A stretch of DNA of 64,000 nt from Microbacterium sp. EST19A. GTDB taxonomy: Bacteria; Actinomycetota; Actinomycetes; Actinomycetales; Microbacteriaceae. A program made the translations under genes and the position numbers. Of this stretch, positions 23,511-32,417 are shown piece by piece; position 1 is the first letter of the stretch; every line of letters starts with the position of its first letter. The notes under the pieces are model-generated. The model was not told the DNA's origin and made no database searches. It worked only from the letters and a program-made list of their open reading frames with translations. Location: positions 930,001 through 994,000 of the forward strand of contig NZ_JAHXYZ010000001.1 of assembly GCF_019969685.1 (NCBI RefSeq), read 5' to 3'.

Positions 23511-25856
23511 TCAGAGGGTCGGTGAGACGAGGTCGAGTGCGGCGGCGATCTGCGCATCGGGGCCGATGCCGTGCAGGCGATACATGTCCTGCAACGTGCC
23601 GGTCTGGCCGAACTCGGTGACGCCGAGGTTCACGCTGGGGACCCCGCGCACGGCAGCGAGGAAGGCGAGGGAGTGCGGATGCCCGTCGAGCACGGTCACC
23701 ATCGGCACCGCCCGATCGGCCGGCAAGACCTGATCGAGGATCCATGCCTCGCCGTCCCCTCTGCCGCTGCGTGCGCGCGTGGCGCGGTACAGCCGGTCGG
23801 GGCTCGTCACGCAGATGACGTCGGCGGCGATCCCGAGCTGTGCCAGGCGGTCAGCCGCGGCGAGGACCTCGGGCATCAGCGCGCCCATGCCCACGAGCGC
23901 GACGTCCGGGTGCTCGGCGCGACGCAGCACGTACGCCCCGGCCGTGACCTGACGGCGACGGCGCTCGCGCGCGGCCGGGTCGGCGGGAACATCGGCCAGC
24001 CCCTGGTCGATCACCCGGGAGCTGAGACGGAAGTAGCTCGACGAGCCGTCGGGTCGCCCCAGCCGCGACATCGCGTCGAGCATGCACCATTCGAAGTCCT
24101 GCGCGAACGCCGGTTCGAAGGCGACGACGCCCGGCTGCTCGATGCCGATGGACGGCGTGATGATCGACTGGTGCGCGCCGCCCTCGGCCGCGAGCGTCAC
24201 GCCGGAGGGAGTGCCGACGAGGATCGACTGTCCGCCCGCGTAGACCCCGAACGACCACGGCTCGAGCGCGCGGGTGACGAACGGATCGTAGAGCGTGCCG
24301 ATCGGCAGCAGCGGTTCGCCCCAGCGGCTCCAGGTGGCACCGAGTTCGCCGAGCAGGCCGACCAGGTTCACCTCGGCGATACCCAGTTCGACGTGCTGAC
24401 CCGACGGCCGCTCGTCCCAGTGCAGGATCGTCTCGGCGTCGTCGGCGAACCAGTTCTGCCGGGCGGTCGGCGACCACACCCCGACCTTGTTCACCCAGCC
24501 GCCGAGGTTGGTACTCGAGGCGACGTCCGGCGCCACGGTCACGACCCGTCGCGCGGCATCCGGGGCGAACCTGCCGAGATCGAGCAGCAGCCTGCCGAGG
24601 CCCTGCTGCGTGGAGCTGTGCCCGCGGATGTCTCGTCCGAAGTCCTCGGGAACAGCGGGCGGAGCGGTCGGATGCACCGGCTCCCGGCCGAGACGCTCCG
24701 CGACGCGGGCACAGAGCGCGGCCTCCGCGGAATCCCCGGGGAACGACCGCCAGCGATCGTCGGTGCTCTCGCCGAGCTGCTCGGCGACCCAGGCAAACTG
24801 CTCGGGCTTGAGCAGGTTCGAGTGGTTCTGCGGATGCCCGGCGCTGGGCAGTCCGTTGCCCTTGATCGTGTAGGCGAAGATCACCGTCGGACGGGAGTCG
24901 TCGATCTGCCCGAAGGCGTCGATCAGGCTGGGGATGTCGTGACCGGCGAGACCGCGGATGACCCGCAGCACGTCGTCGTCGCTGAGGTCGGTGAGGAGCG
25001 CGGAGACGTTCTCCGCGCCGGCGCCGGTGCCGGGAAGCCGCACGCGCAGTTGTTCCGCCGAGCAGCGCAGCAGCCGCTGATACTCCGGGTTCGACATCTC
25101 GTCGATCCGCTGCTTCAGGTGCTCGCCACCGGGTCGCGCGAAGAGCTCGGTGAGGAACGACCCGTACTTGAGGGTGATCACCTGCCAGCCCGCCGCCGCG
25201 AACATGGACTGCAGCCGGGTCGCCGAGATGTTCGGCACGACACGATCGAGAGACTGCCGGTTGAAGTCGACGACCCAGACGATCTCGCCGAGGTCACCCA
25301 CCATCTGGTCGAGCACGGCCTCCCACACGGCGCCCTCGTCGAGTTCGGCGTCGCCGACCAGGCTGTACTGCCGACCCCGTGGGAGAGGTGCGCCGACCGT
25401 GTCGGCCACGAAGCGGCGTGCGATTCCGCCCCAGATCGGCGCGGTGGCTCCGATGCCGACGGAACCCGTGGAGTAGTCGACCGTGTCGGGGTCCTTCGAG
25501 CGGCTCGGGTAGCTCTGCAGACCGTGGAAGCCGCGGAGAGTCTCGAGCTCCTCGGGCGCAAGCTCGCCCAGCAGGTGGTTGATCGCGTGCAGCACGGGCG
25601 ACGCGTGCGGCTTCACCGAGACCCGGTCGTCGCTCGTGAGGGCGGTGAACCACAGCGCCGTCATGATCGTCACCATCGAGGCGCTCGACGCCTGGTGCCC
25701 GCCGATCTTCAGGCCGTCCGGGTCTTTGCGGCTGCCGGCGTTCGCCGAGTCGATGATCGCGGTGGCCAGCCAGAGGACCTTCTTCTCGATCGCACGCAGA
25801 GTGTCGAGCTCGGTGGGAGCCGCACTCGCCGGTGCCGCGAGGGAGGGTGAGTTCAT
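23511..25856 (-). CDS. AceE-like thiamine-diphosphate enzyme without the E2-binding N-terminus
   Basis: 781 residues of the transketolase superfamily, closest in pattern to the homodimeric pyruvate dehydrogenase E1 (AceE): GGHQASSASM near residue 52, VKPHASPVLHA, the thiamine-diphosphate motif GDAELDEG...VDFNRQSLDRVVPN, YTIKGNGLPSAGHPQNH and a C-terminal transketolase domain. Canonical AceE proteins are near 880-920 residues and carry an N-terminal segment that docks E2. Here the conserved core starts almost at once. No E2, E3 or lipoyl protein is encoded nearby. It probably acts alone on a 2-oxo acid or ketose-like intermediate made by the neighbouring ring-cleavage enzymes. The start at 25856 follows AAGGAAG. 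Confidence 0.8.
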   Translation of the reverse strand: MNSPSLAAPASAAPTELDTLRAIEKKVLWLATAIIDSANAGSRKDPDGLKIGGHQASSASMVTIMTALWFTALTSDDRVSVKPHASPVLHAINHLLGELAPEELETLRGFHGLQSYPSRSKDPDTVDYSTGSVGIGATAPIWGGIARRFVADTVGAPLPRGRQYSLVGDAELDEGAVWEAVLDQMVGDLGEIVWVVDFNRQSLDRVVPNISATRLQSMFAAAGWQVITLKYGSFLTELFARPGGEHLKQRIDEMSNPEYQRLLRCSAEQLRVRLPGTGAGAENVSALLTDLSDDDVLRVIRGLAGHDIPSLIDAFGQIDDSRPTVIFAYTIKGNGLPSAGHPQNHSNLLKPEQFAWVAEQLGESTDDRWRSFPGDSAEAALCARVAERLGREPVHPTAPPAVPEDFGRDIRGHSSTQQGLGRLLLDLGRFAPDAARRVVTVAPDVASSTNLGGWVNKVGVWSPTARQNWFADDAETILHWDERPSGQHVELGIAEVNLVGLLGELGATWSRWGEPLLPIGTLYDPFVTRALEPWSFGVYAGGQSILVGTPSGVTLAAEGGAHQSIITPSIGIEQPGVVAFEPAFAQDFEWCMLDAMSRLGRPDGSSSYFRLSSRVIDQGLADVPADPAARERRRRQVTAGAYVLRRAEHPDVALVGMGALMPEVLAAADRLAQLGIAADVICVTSPDRLYRATRARSGRGDGEAWILDQVLPADRAVPMVTVLDGHPHSLAFLAAVRGVPSVNLGVTEFGQTGTLQDMYRLHGIGPDAQIAAALDLVSPTL

Positions 25857-25878
25857 GGTCGGACTTCCTTGTTCGATC

Positions 25879-25904
25879 GCAGGATATATCTTATACCGTA
25901 GCGA
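25879..25904. promoter_or_regulatory. GntR operator candidate, site 1
   Basis: GCAGGATATATC followed after TTATACC by GTAGCGA, in the divergent gap between the AceE-like gene and the GntR gene. All 19 outer bases recur as site 2 at 26705. The core GATATATC is palindromic and rare in such GC-rich DNA. Confidence 0.6.
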
Positions 25905-25975
25905 TTGCAGTCGTGGCGAGCAAGTGCGGGGCCCCGGGCCTGGCACCATAGGGAGAATCACCGAAGGGAGATGGC

Positions 25976-26665
25976 ATGGCCATCGAAGGGCAGTTGAGGT
26001 CGGTGGCCTCAGCCAACAGCTCCGCCGTCGACCTGGTGACGGCGGAGATCCGTCGCGCGGTGTTGACCGGATCGCTCGAGGCGGGCAAGCAGTTCTCGAT
26101 CCGGGACCTCGCCGCGCAGCTCGGCGTCAGCCACATCCCGATCCGCGAGGCGCTGCGCCGCCTCGAGTCGCAGGGGTTGATCGTCATGCGCCAGGCCCGC
26201 GCGGCCAGCGTCGCGCCGCTCAGCACCGACGACCTCGCCGCCATCTACCGCCTCCGCTACGTGATCGAGCTCCCGCTCGCCGGATCGTCGGCCGGCGCAC
26301 GCAGCGACGCCGAGATCGCCGAGCTCGACGCGCTCCTCGAACGCAGCCGCGACCTGGATCCCGACATCGCCTGGCAGGCGCACTACGACTTCCATGAGGC
26401 GCTCGTGCGCCCGGCCGCGAACGCCTGGGACGACCGCGTGCTGCACACGCTCTGGATGGCAGCGGAGCGCTACACGCACCTCGTGTTCGACCCGACGCGC
26501 ATCACCGAGGAGGAGCGCGCTCGCCGCTACGAGACCCACCGCCTCCTGCGGGATGCCGCGCTCGTGGCCGACCCCGCCGCGATGTCACAGGCTCTGCGCG
26601 ATCATCTCAATGCGAACGAGACGCGCATCCGCGAGCACATCGCGCCCCTCGAAGCGGCTCCGTAG
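25976..26665 (+). CDS. GntR-family regulator with FCD domain (island regulator)
   Basis: 229 residues. The GntR winged helix (about 18-85) has the recognition segment VSHIPIREALRRLESQGLI. The FCD helical domain (about 90-220) has metal or acid-binding His and Asp/Asn residues (HYDFHEALVRPAAN, LRDHLNANETRIREH). It lies between the divergent AceE-like gene and the NmrA operon. An identical pair of palindromic motifs lies in both flanking promoters, so it probably controls both. The effector is likely a carboxylate intermediate of the pathway. A GAAGGGAG ribosome site precedes the ATG. Confidence 0.88.
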   Translation: MAIEGQLRSVASANSSAVDLVTAEIRRAVLTGSLEAGKQFSIRDLAAQLGVSHIPIREALRRLESQGLIVMRQARAASVAPLSTDDLAAIYRLRYVIELPLAGSSAGARSDAEIAELDALLERSRDLDPDIAWQAHYDFHEALVRPAANAWDDRVLHTLWMAAERYTHLVFDPTRITEEERARRYETHRLLRDAALVADPAAMSQALRDHLNANETRIREHIAPLEAAP

Positions 26666-26704
26666 AACCGGGGCTTGTGCGCTGTCGGCATCCGCGCTTA
26701 GCAT

Positions 26705-26723
26705 GCAGGATATATCGTAGCGA
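26705..26723. promoter_or_regulatory. GntR operator candidate, site 2
   Basis: GCAGGATATATCGTAGCGA, the same 12 and 7 bases as site 1 without the 7-base spacer. It ends 16 bp before the ATG of the NmrA-like gene and is followed by a second GTAGCGA. A bound protein here would block transcription or early initiation. Confidence 0.6.
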
Positions 26724-26739
26724 GTAGCGAGGAGCGTCA

Positions 26740-27612
26740 ATGCCTGCCCTGATCCTGGGCGCCACGGGGAACATCGGACCCCATGTCGTCGACGAGCTCC
26801 GCCGGCTCGGCGACACTCCCCGCGTCCTCGTGAGAGACGGCCAGCGAGCGCGCGCGCTCTTCGGGCCCGACGTCGAGGTCGTCGCCGGCGATGCCACCGA
26901 CTCCGACGCGATCCGCGCGGCGGCCGAGGGGATGGACAGCGTGTTCCTGCTCTCTCCGCACAGCTTCACGATGGCCGACCTCCAGCTCGGCGTGATCCGC
27001 GCACTGCGCCGCACCGGCATCCGCATCATCAAGCTCTCGGGCACCGCCTCGGCGATCACCCCCGATGGCCCGCTCGCCTGCCGCGAGCACTGGGAGATCG
27101 AGCAGGTCCTCGAGGGGAGCGGCCAGCCCTTCGTGATCCTCCGGCCCAACTCCTTCCTCCAGGTGCTCGTGGGCAAGCTGATGCTTCCGGGCATCCACTC
27201 CACCGGGAAGATCATCAACCCGCTCGGCACCGCGGGCATCAGCATGATCGACGCGCGCGACGTCGGGGCCGTCGCGGCGCGTGTGCTGACCAGCCACGCC
27301 TGGGACGGTCAGACGCTGTCCCTCACCGGACCGCGACCCGTCACCTATGCGGAGATCGCCGAGGCGGTCTCCGCACGGCGCGGCGTTCCGGTCGCCGTCG
27401 CCGACGTCACACTCGATCAGGTGCACGCGTCGCTGACCGCGAACGGAATGGCTCCGTGGGAGGCCGAGCACTTCCGCGAGATGTACGAACTCTTCGCTGC
27501 GGGCGCCTCCGCCTTCGTCACCGACACGGTCCGCGAGGTCACCGGGAACGAGCCCCGCACGATCGAGGCGTATCTCGACGAGACGCTGGCCGCAGAGCCG
27601 GTGACCGCATGA
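26740..27612 (+). CDS. NmrA-like NAD(P)-binding protein
   Basis: 290 residues with an atypical short-chain dehydrogenase fold. The N-terminal dinucleotide-binding loop is GATGNIG (residues 7-13). The region continues with RVLVRD, VVAGDATD and the SGTAS strand typical of NmrA and NAD(P)H-dependent azoreductase or quinone-reductase relatives. The classical YxxxK pair is not evident, as in the NmrA group. It could reduce a quinoid or unsaturated intermediate or sense redox state. It is the first gene of a four-gene operon and overlaps the HIT-like gene by 4 bp. Confidence 0.8.
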   Translation: MPALILGATGNIGPHVVDELRRLGDTPRVLVRDGQRARALFGPDVEVVAGDATDSDAIRAAAEGMDSVFLLSPHSFTMADLQLGVIRALRRTGIRIIKLSGTASAITPDGPLACREHWEIEQVLEGSGQPFVILRPNSFLQVLVGKLMLPGIHSTGKIINPLGTAGISMIDARDVGAVAARVLTSHAWDGQTLSLTGPRPVTYAEIAEAVSARRGVPVAVADVTLDQVHASLTANGMAPWEAEHFREMYELFAAGASAFVTDTVREVTGNEPRTIEAYLDETLAAEPVTA

Positions 27613-28022
27613 GCGCCTGCCTTCCCTGCGACCTCGAAGAAGCGGATGCCGCAGCACAGGTCTATCGCGACGACGACTGGTCGCTCGATGTCGCGGCCCC
27701 GTACGACGCCCCCGGCTGGTACATCCTCCGGCTGCGCCGTCACGCCGAGGGGTGGGAAGGCCTCTCCCCCGACGAGGCCGCCGGCTTCGGTGTCATCTCG
27801 CAGCGCGTCGTCGCCGCCATCCGTGCGGTCACCGGTGCCCCGACCGTCTACTTCCTGAGCTTCGGCGAGAACTACTCGCACTTCCACTTCCTCGTGATCG
27901 CGCGCGAACCGGATCTGGCGCCCGAGCACCGTGGCGCCGGCATCCTGGCGCTCCGCGAGGAACGCCGCGATCCGGCCGCATCGCTCGCCCTCGCGGTCGA
28001 CGTGCGCGCCACCCTGACCTGA
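27609..28022 (+). CDS. HIT-like protein with degenerate histidine triad
   Basis: 137 residues. An N-terminal CLPC pair resembles the Cys pair of HIT hydrolases, and the C-terminal half has YSHFHFLVI where HIT enzymes carry HxHxHxx. Aligned on the second and third His, the first is replaced by Tyr, so nucleotidyl hydrolase or transferase activity is uncertain. The ATG at 27609 overlaps the NmrA-like stop by 4 bp; the longer upstream frame is a shadow. A HIT-type protein between a reductase and a hydrolase in a catabolic operon is unusual. Confidence 0.7.
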   Translation: MSACLPCDLEEADAAAQVYRDDDWSLDVAAPYDAPGWYILRLRRHAEGWEGLSPDEAAGFGVISQRVVAAIRAVTGAPTVYFLSFGENYSHFHFLVIAREPDLAPEHRGAGILALREERRDPAASLALAVDVRATLT

Positions 28023-28051
28023 ACCCTCACCACCCACCCGAAAGGACGATG

Positions 28052-28912
28052 ATGTCCACTCCGTTCACCTTCACCACCTCCGATGGCCGCACCTTCACCG
28101 GCCGACGCAATGCCGCAGAACCGGCGGCCGGCGGACCGCTCGTGATCGCCCTGCACGGCGGCACGTACACCTCCGAGTACTTCGACATCGCCGGGTACTC
28201 GCTGCTCGACCGCGGCGACGAGGCCGGTGTGCCCGTCATCGCGCTCGACCGACCGAACTACGGCGGCTCCAGCCCGCTTGAGAGCGAGGGATCGATCATC
28301 CTCGACAACGCCGAGGTGCTCTCGACCGCGATCGGCGAGATCTGGGAGCAGCAGGGCGGCGCGGCATCCGGTGTCGTGCTGATCGCCCACTCGATCGGCG
28401 GGGCGATCGCCACGGCCATCGCCGCCTCGCAGCCGTCGTGGCCGCTGCTCGGGCTCGCGACGTCCGGATGCCTGGTGCGCGTGCCGGCGGAGTCTGCGGA
28501 CGCCTGGGCGGCTCTGCCGCCGATCCCGATGATCGATCTGCCCGTTCCACTGAAGGACCAGCTGATGTTCGGTCCGGCCGAGACCCTGGCCGACGACATG
28601 CCGGCGGCCAGCCACTCGTCGAACACCCTCGTGCCGAAGGCCGAGCTGCTCGACATCACCGGCTCGTGGATCGACCGCCGCGCCGAGGTGTGCGGCCGGG
28701 TCACCGTGCCCGTGTTCCACCGCCCGGGCGAGTTCGATGCGCTGTGGATCACCAGCCAGGACGAGGTCGACGAGTTCGCGGCCGGGTTCACGGCGGCGGC
28801 ATCCACCGACATCGCGCTGCAGACCGGCAGCGGCCACTGCATCGACTTCCACCTGCCGAGCCGCGAGTTCGAGGATGCCGAGCTGGCGTTCGCGAGGTCC
28901 GTCGCGGCATGA
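28052..28912 (+). CDS. Alpha/beta-hydrolase
   Basis: 286 residues. The fold is clear: oxyanion-loop [11 protein letters not shown] near residue 35, the nucleophile elbow IAHSIGGA (Ser near 112) and the C-terminal GSGHCIDFH with the catalytic His. FDALW or a nearby Asp would complete the triad. Two adjacent ATGs (28049 and 28052) are possible; the second is better spaced from AAAGGA. In ring meta-cleavage pathways such hydrolases split C-C or ester bonds of the product, which would fit here, but the substrate cannot be read from sequence. It overlaps the SDR gene by 4 bp. Confidence 0.85.
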   Translation: MSTPFTFTTSDGRTFTGRRNAAEPAAGGPLVIALHGGTYTSEYFDIAGYSLLDRGDEAGVPVIALDRPNYGGSSPLESEGSIILDNAEVLSTAIGEIWEQQGGAASGVVLIAHSIGGAIATAIAASQPSWPLLGLATSGCLVRVPAESADAWAALPPIPMIDLPVPLKDQLMFGPAETLADDMPAASHSSNTLVPKAELLDITGSWIDRRAEVCGRVTVPVFHRPGEFDALWITSQDEVDEFAAGFTAAASTDIALQTGSGHCIDFHLPSREFEDAELAFARSVAA

Positions 28913-29685
28913 GGCTCAGGGGGAACACGGTCCTCATCACGGGCGGCGGCTCGGGGATCGGGCGGGCGCTGGCCGAGGCCTTCCTCGCCCGGGGCAGCAC
29001 CGTCATCGCCGCCGGCCACCGGGCCGACCAGCTGGCGGAGGCGGCCGCGGCGAACCCCGGACTCGACACGGAACTCGTGGACGTGTCGGATGCCGCGAGC
29101 ATCACGGCCGCGGCATCCGCCGTGCTCGCGCGGCATCCGTCCCTCAACGTCCTGATCAACTGCGCCGGTGTCATGATCGACGACGACGTGAGCGCCGTCG
29201 TCGCCGAAGAGGACCTGCTCATGGTGGTCTCGACCAACCTGCTCGGGCCGATCCGGATGGTCTCCGCGTTCGTCGAGCACCTGCGCGCGACGCCGGATGC
29301 CGTGATCGTCAACGTGACGTCGATGCTCGGCTATGCGCCGCTCGCGCGCTCCGCCCTCTACTCGGCGACCAAGGCGGCCATGCACTCGTACACGCTCTCA
29401 CTGCGGTACCGGCTCGACGGCACGGACACCGAGGTGGTCGAGATAGCCCCGCCGCTCACACGCACGGCGCTGCAGCCGGTCAACCTCACCGATCCCCGGT
29501 CGATGCCGCTCGAGGACTTCCTCGCCGAGACGCTGCAGGCTCTGGAGTCGGGTGACCCCGAGGCCTACGTCGCCCGCGCCCGCGAGCGCCGAGACGCGCA
29601 GCGCACCGACGACATCGGGGCGACCACCAGGCTCAACGACCTGATGAGCGCCCCGCTGCCGGAGGACCCGAGTCAGACGACCTGA
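28909..29685 (+). CDS. Short-chain dehydrogenase/reductase (DltE-like)
   Basis: 258 residues of classical SDR type: cofactor loop TGGGSGIG (about 12-19), NCAG strand (LINCAG), catalytic Ser in VNVTSMLGY and the YSATK motif with Tyr and Lys. PPLTRT follows where substrate-loop residues lie. It is the last gene of the operon NmrA-HIT-hydrolase-SDR. Its end overlaps by 13 bp the end of the oppositely oriented amidohydrolase gene, leaving no room for a terminator between them. Confidence 0.88.
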   Translation: MRLRGNTVLITGGGSGIGRALAEAFLARGSTVIAAGHRADQLAEAAAANPGLDTELVDVSDAASITAAASAVLARHPSLNVLINCAGVMIDDDVSAVVAEEDLLMVVSTNLLGPIRMVSAFVEHLRATPDAVIVNVTSMLGYAPLARSALYSATKAAMHSYTLSLRYRLDGTDTEVVEIAPPLTRTALQPVNLTDPRSMPLEDFLAETLQALESGDPEAYVARARERRDAQRTDDIGATTRLNDLMSAPLPEDPSQTT

Positions 29686-30818
29686 GCACCGCCGATCCAC
29701 ACGCCGCGGATCTGACGGACCGCGGTGATGTCGGCCGTCGGATCGCCGTCGATGAGCACGAGGTCGGCGCGGAGTCCCGGTGCCACCCGCCCGCGGTCGT
29801 GCAGGCCGAAGATCCTCGCGGCGTGCGAGGTGGCACCGTCGAGCGCTTCCGCGGGAGAGAGACCGGCGGCGACGAGCCGACGCAGTTCGTCGTGCAGACC
29901 CTCGCCGAACGGCACCTGGTACGGCGCGCCATGGTCGTCGTTCGCGTCGGTCCCGACGAGCACGGTGCTGCCGGCATCGCGGAAGGCGCGCACGGTGGTC
30001 TCGGCGAAGCGGTACTTCATCCGAGCAGCGGGCACGAGCGCGCCGACGACCTTCATCATGAGCTTCCCGCCGATCGTCTCGACGACGCCGTGCATCATGC
30101 CGAGCGTGGGGATGATGACGGTGCCGTGGGCCGTGATGAGCGCCTTCGTCTCCCCGTCGAGCTCGCCGCCGAGGGCCGCATGCGTGACGACGTCGACGCC
30201 GGCGTCGAGCGCGGATCGCAGCGTGTGGGCGCTCACGACATGCGCGATCGTGAGCAGATCCGCGTCATGCGCGGCGACGACGATCGCGGCGATCGTCTCG
30301 GTCGGCAGCGGCTTCGCTCCGGGGAACTTCGGATCCTCGATGAGGATCTTGATGTAGTCGGAGCCCTCGGACTTGCGCTCGGTGACGAATCGCTTCGCGT
30401 CGCCCGGACCGTCGACACCGCTCTTCGGCGGCATCCCCATCTTCACGATGAAGTTCGACCCCGGGGCGCTCGCCGAATGCCCCGAGCTCTTGAGCGTGGG
30501 CAGGCCGGGGAGGCCCTGCAGGCCGTGCAGCACATCGAGGTCGGGCGAGCCCAGGTCGATCAGCGTGGTGACGCCGACGGCCCTCGCCGCTTCGAGATGC
30601 TCCCTCGTGCGCGCGTGCACGTGCGTGTCGATCAGGCCGGGGAGGAGGGCGCCGCCGTCGGCGTCGATGATCTTCGCCCCCTCGGTCGACGTGCCCTCGC
30701 TGACGACGCCGTCGTCGATCACGACCGTGGTCGGCGCGCCGAGCGCCCCTCGATCGAACACGCGGACGTTCGTGAAGGCGGTGCGCGTGGGCTGCGGCGA
30801 GGTGGCGTCTGCGGGCAT
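29673..30818 (-). CDS. Metal-dependent amidohydrolase
   Basis: 381 residues of the imidazolonepropionase/prolidase-like amidohydrolase branch. LIDTHVHA gives the first metal-binding Hx[10 protein letters not shown] carries the lysine that is often carboxylated. IAHVVSAHT and VTHAALGG supply further His, and VGTDAND the catalytic Asp. A beta-sandwich encloses the barrel (FTNVRVFD at the start, [12 protein letters not shown] near the end). No signal peptide is seen. AGGA precedes the ATG at 30818. It probably opens a cyclic amide, lactam or ester in the island's pathway. Confidence 0.85.
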   Translation of the reverse strand: MPADATSPQPTRTAFTNVRVFDRGALGAPTTVVIDDGVVSEGTSTEGAKIIDADGGALLPGLIDTHVHARTREHLEAARAVGVTTLIDLGSPDLDVLHGLQGLPGLPTLKSSGHSASAPGSNFIVKMGMPPKSGVDGPGDAKRFVTERKSEGSDYIKILIEDPKFPGAKPLPTETIAAIVVAAHDADLLTIAHVVSAHTLRSALDAGVDVVTHAALGGELDGETKALITAHGTVIIPTLGMMHGVVETIGGKLMMKVVGALVPAARMKYRFAETTVRAFRDAGSTVLVGTDANDDHGAPYQVPFGEGLHDELRRLVAAGLSPAEALDGATSHAARIFGLHDRGRVAPGLRADLVLIDGDPTADITAVRQIRGVWIGGAQVV

Positions 30819-30892
30819 CTCATCATCCTGTTCTCGCCGCGTCGTTGCGGCGTGGTCGGTCGTGCGGATTCGGTCCTCGGGGTGTCGAGTCG

Positions 30893-32374
30893 TCAGAAGG
30901 GGTACCGGCCGGGGCCGCTGCTCATCGTGGTCAGCCGCACCTCGGTGAAGTCCTCGACGGCGTAGTGCCCGGAGCGACCCCATCCGCTGTCCTTGACACC
31001 GCCGACGGGCAGCGCGGCCTCGCTCGCCATGGTCGGGGCGTTGATATGCACGATGCCCGCATCGAACCGCGCGGCCAGATCGAGCCCTCGACCGCGGTCG
31101 GCGGTCATGATCGACGCGCTGAGGCCGTACGGAGTCGCCTGCGCGTCGCGCATCGCCGTGTCGGCGTCATCGAACGCCTCGATCACGAGCAGCGGCCCGA
31201 AGGTCTCATCGGCACCGGTGCTGCAGATCGCGTCCTTCGGGACGTGCGTGAGGATCGTCGGGGCGTACACCCGCCCTTCGTGGCGGCCGCCCGTCGCCAG
31301 CGTCGCGCCGCGGTCGAGGGCGTCCTGCACGCGCGCCTGGATCTGCTCGACCGCCGCATCCGTGATCAACGGACCGATGATCACTGCGGGATCGACGGGA
31401 TCGCCGAGCGCGAGGCTCTCGACGCGCGCGACGAGTCGCTCCACGAATTCGTCGTGCAGCGACCGGTCGACGTAGACCTTGCGGGCGTTCATGCACACCT
31501 GCCCCTGGTGCAGGAAGGCGCCGAAGGTGACGGCCTTGACGGATTCCTCGAGGTCGGCGTCGTCGAGGATCAGCACCGGGTTGAAACCGCCGAGCTCGAG
31601 CACCATCCGCTTGAGCGCGCGTCCGGCGCGCTCTCCCAGGATCCGTGCGGTCTTGTCGGAGCCGGTGAAGTTGATGCAGCGCACGTCCGGGCTCTCGAAG
31701 AACACTTCGGCGACGGATGCCGCGTCACCCGGGGCGTTCGTGACGACGTTGAACGACCCCGGCGGGAAGCCGGCTTCGGCGAGGATCTCGGCGTGGATGA
31801 GTCCGGCCGACATCGGAGCCAGCTCGGACGGCTTGATGACCGTGGTGTTGCCGAACGCCAGGGGCAGGAGGAACGTGCGCCAGGCCAGATAGAAGGCGCC
31901 GTTCCACGGCGTGAAGCCTGCGACGACACCGAGCGGCTTGCGGGTGACGAACGCGGTCCGTCCCGGCACATCGCTGCGCAGCACGTCACCCGCGGGCAGG
32001 TAGCCCCACCCCGCCGCCTGACGGAGCATCGCCGACGACAGTCTGATCTGGAACGACGAGAACGCCCGGCTCGCGCCGCCCTCGATCGCCATCAGTCGCA
32101 CGAGCTCGTCGTGCCGCCGGTCGACGATGTCTGCGGCGGCGAGGAACAGCCGCTGCCGCTCGCCCGGCGCCATGCCCGCCCAGGCGGGGAAGGCCCGTGC
32201 CGCCGCATCCACCGCCGTCTGCATGTCGGATGCCGACCCGGCCGCCGACTCGGCGACGAGGGAGTCGTCGAGCGGGTTGCGCACATCGAACGTCGGTCCG
32301 GATGCGGTCGTCCAGGCGCCGTCGATGAAGTGGGTCGTCACGGAGTGCCGGCCTGCGTCGGGGATGATCGTCAT
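30893..32374 (-). CDS. NAD(P)-dependent aldehyde dehydrogenase
   Basis: 493 residues. The full set of ALDH landmarks is present: FTPWNGAFY with Asn158, LELGGFNP with Glu260, and GQVCMN with the catalytic Cys294. The C-terminus, including FGPLLVIEAF and GIVHIN, also matches. AGGAG lies 8 bp before the ATG. It should oxidise a semialdehyde produced by ring cleavage, as HpcC- or XylG-type enzymes do. It is upstream of the amidohydrolase and downstream of the decarboxylase on the minus strand, so it is part of one catabolic operon. Confidence 0.92.
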   Translation of the reverse strand: MTIIPDAGRHSVTTHFIDGAWTTASGPTFDVRNPLDDSLVAESAAGSASDMQTAVDAAARAFPAWAGMAPGERQRLFLAAADIVDRRHDELVRLMAIEGGASRAFSSFQIRLSSAMLRQAAGWGYLPAGDVLRSDVPGRTAFVTRKPLGVVAGFTPWNGAFYLAWRTFLLPLAFGNTTVIKPSELAPMSAGLIHAEILAEAGFPPGSFNVVTNAPGDAASVAEVFFESPDVRCINFTGSDKTARILGERAGRALKRMVLELGGFNPVLILDDADLEESVKAVTFGAFLHQGQVCMNARKVYVDRSLHDEFVERLVARVESLALGDPVDPAVIIGPLITDAAVEQIQARVQDALDRGATLATGGRHEGRVYAPTILTHVPKDAICSTGADETFGPLLVIEAFDDADTAMRDAQATPYGLSASIMTADRGRGLDLAARFDAGIVHINAPTMASEAALPVGGVKDSGWGRSGHYAVEDFTEVRLTTMSSGPGRYPF

Positions 32375-32417
32375 TTCTGTGCTCCTGGATGGACTCTGTC
32401 AGGGTGGATCTATCGCG

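Noticed and set aside
23571..25850. Plus-strand open frame of 759 codons across the AceE-like gene
   Set aside because: Shadow of the thiamine-diphosphate enzyme gene. The translation is low-complexity, Arg/His/Gly-rich.
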